Assembly: GCF_001050275.1 (NCBI RefSeq)
Contig: NZ_BBYA01000002.1
Span: 124,001 to 188,000, forward strand
Source of the DNA: Leptolinea tardivitalis
GTDB taxonomy: Bacteria; Chloroflexota; Anaerolineae; Anaerolineales; Anaerolineaceae
Direction: 5' to 3'
DNA length: 64,000 bases
Below, piece by piece: positions 63,398-64,000 of this stretch. Position 1 is the first letter of the stretch. Each line of letters opens with the position of its first letter. The notes under the pieces are model-generated. The model was not told the DNA's origin. It worked only from the letters and a program-made list of their open reading frames with translations, and made no database searches. The position numbers and the translations under genes were made by a program.

Positions 63398-64000
63398 TCA
63401 AAAAGTAAATTCGAGGAGACGATAACGGGGAATAAAGCCGGCTTTTTCAAGGCAATGTCTCGAGGCTGTGTTTTCAATATCACATCCGGCCTGAGGCGGC
63501 CATTGATTTTGTCGACAATATTGGATCAAATGTTGAAGAATTGCACAACCATACCCCTTGTTACGAAATGCCGGAACAACCAGCATGCCAATATCTCTGG
63601 CAGGACGGCCTTCAATAATTTGCGAATAGATGCCAAAACCGATCAGATCATTTTCCTTTTCATACAGGAAAATTTGACTGGATTCTATATATTCCATCAC
63701 TTCTTTCGCGGAATCAAAAACATTTTCATTAATCGAAACAATCATTGGTTCATCTGCTGGAACGGCATGTCTGATGCTGAAAGGGAATTGTGAGACTGCC
63801 TGCCGGGGTGATTGAATTTCAGGAAAGAGAATTCCGATAGCCCGGGATTTTTTTTGATATTGATAACAAGATGAAAGTAGAAATGCATCATAGCTTTTAC
63901 ACAGGGCTTTCCTGATGGAATATTTCTCTATCAGGTTTCCAAGTAGAACATCCTCCTGATTTGCCCATTCGGGAAGCATGAAGTATTCCAGCAAGCAGCC
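63398..64000 (-). CDS. GNAT-family N-acetyltransferase, two-part protein (5' end outside window)
   Basis: The frame is open to the right edge, so the N-terminus is missing. The visible 200 residues have an N-terminal helical part (EWANQEDVLLGNLIEKYS...) of unknown type and a C-terminal acetyltransferase domain (about the last 125 residues). The acetyl-CoA loop reads VVPAFRNKGYGCAILQHLI, followed by ENTASRHCLEKAGF. The substrate is unknown. It lies 41 bases upstream of add in the same direction and may share its transcript. Confidence 0.75.
   Translation of the reverse strand, partial: GCLLEYFMLPEWANQEDVLLGNLIEKYSIRKALCKSYDAFLLSSCYQYQKKSRAIGILFPEIQSPRQAVSQFPFSIRHAVPADEPMIVSINENVFDSAKEVMEYIESSQIFLYEKENDLIGFGIYSQIIEGRPARDIGMLVVPAFRNKGYGCAILQHLIQYCRQNQWPPQAGCDIENTASRHCLEKAGFIPRYRLLEFTF

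Overview
The window looks like a chromosomal segment of a Chloroflexota bacterium, most likely class Anaerolineae. This is inferred from gene content: a diverged Ser/Thr kinase and FHA-winged-helix pair, YvcK with a membrane-anchored N-terminus, CpXC and NBR1-Ig-like lipoproteins, Pro/Thr-rich linkers, a short bacterial AhcY, and many signalling genes. Base composition is moderate and even. I see no rRNA, tRNA, CRISPR array, phage or IS element. About 57 protein genes are supported, two of them cut by the window edges.

Layout. 0-4.5 kb: adenosine-kinase-like PfkB kinase with ahcY, facing a recA - Ig-like lipoprotein - C39-like protease cluster. 4.5-5.5 kb: about 1 kb without an intact gene (recA promoter, a decayed reading frame, a palindrome before glnA). 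5.5-16.5 kb: glnA; a tgt-uppP-lipoprotein operon diverging from alr-recJ and two tandem EamA transporters; an intergenic palindromic repeat block; a GNAT enzyme; a GT2 glycosyltransferase. 16.7-30 kb: AAA+ ATPase with a GH3-like protein, Ser/Thr kinase, FHA-winged-helix regulator, HtrA protease, chemoreceptor, CpXC protein, histidine kinase. 29.7-42 kb: yvcK, gap, pgk, a haem-binding protein, rpsT, argS, then a tight cyclic-2,3-diphosphoglycerate-synthase-like/obgE/nadD/MFS operon and a C45 peptidase. 42-46 kb: ECF sigma, zinc anti-sigma, secreted bactofilin-like lipoprotein and LiaF-like lipoprotein; then a deoxynucleoside kinase. 46-64 kb: CAP-LysM protein, YciH, four GGDEF proteins, DUF4180, nitroreductase, GntR with a class V aminotransferase, Fur with a CbiM-CbiQ-CbiO metal importer, Fe-alcohol dehydrogenase, methylglyoxal synthase, adenosine deaminase and a partial GNAT protein.

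How the genes fit together. Many are housekeeping: central glycolysis, translation, cell wall recycling (uppP, alr), DNA repair (recA, recJ) and NAD synthesis. Adenosine turnover is represented by the kinase-ahcY pair, add and a dNK. Regulation is rich: two eukaryotic-type phospho-signalling genes, one histidine kinase, one chemoreceptor, one ECF sigma system and four c-di-GMP enzymes.

The most distinctive signal is regulatory. At least five genes (alr, the GT2 gene, the histidine kinase, yvcK, the C45 peptidase) have a sigma-70-type promoter whose -10 box ends only 6-9 bases before the ATG, with no Shine-Dalgarno sequence. They are probably transcribed as leaderless mRNAs. Other points worth checking are a GH3 protein lacking its catalytic residues, a CbiM whose strong ribosome-binding site adds eight residues before its metal-binding Met-His end, a secreted bactofilin in a sigma operon, and a structured intergenic repeat block at 14.5-14.7 kb. 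I did not find a clear, wholly new multi-gene system.
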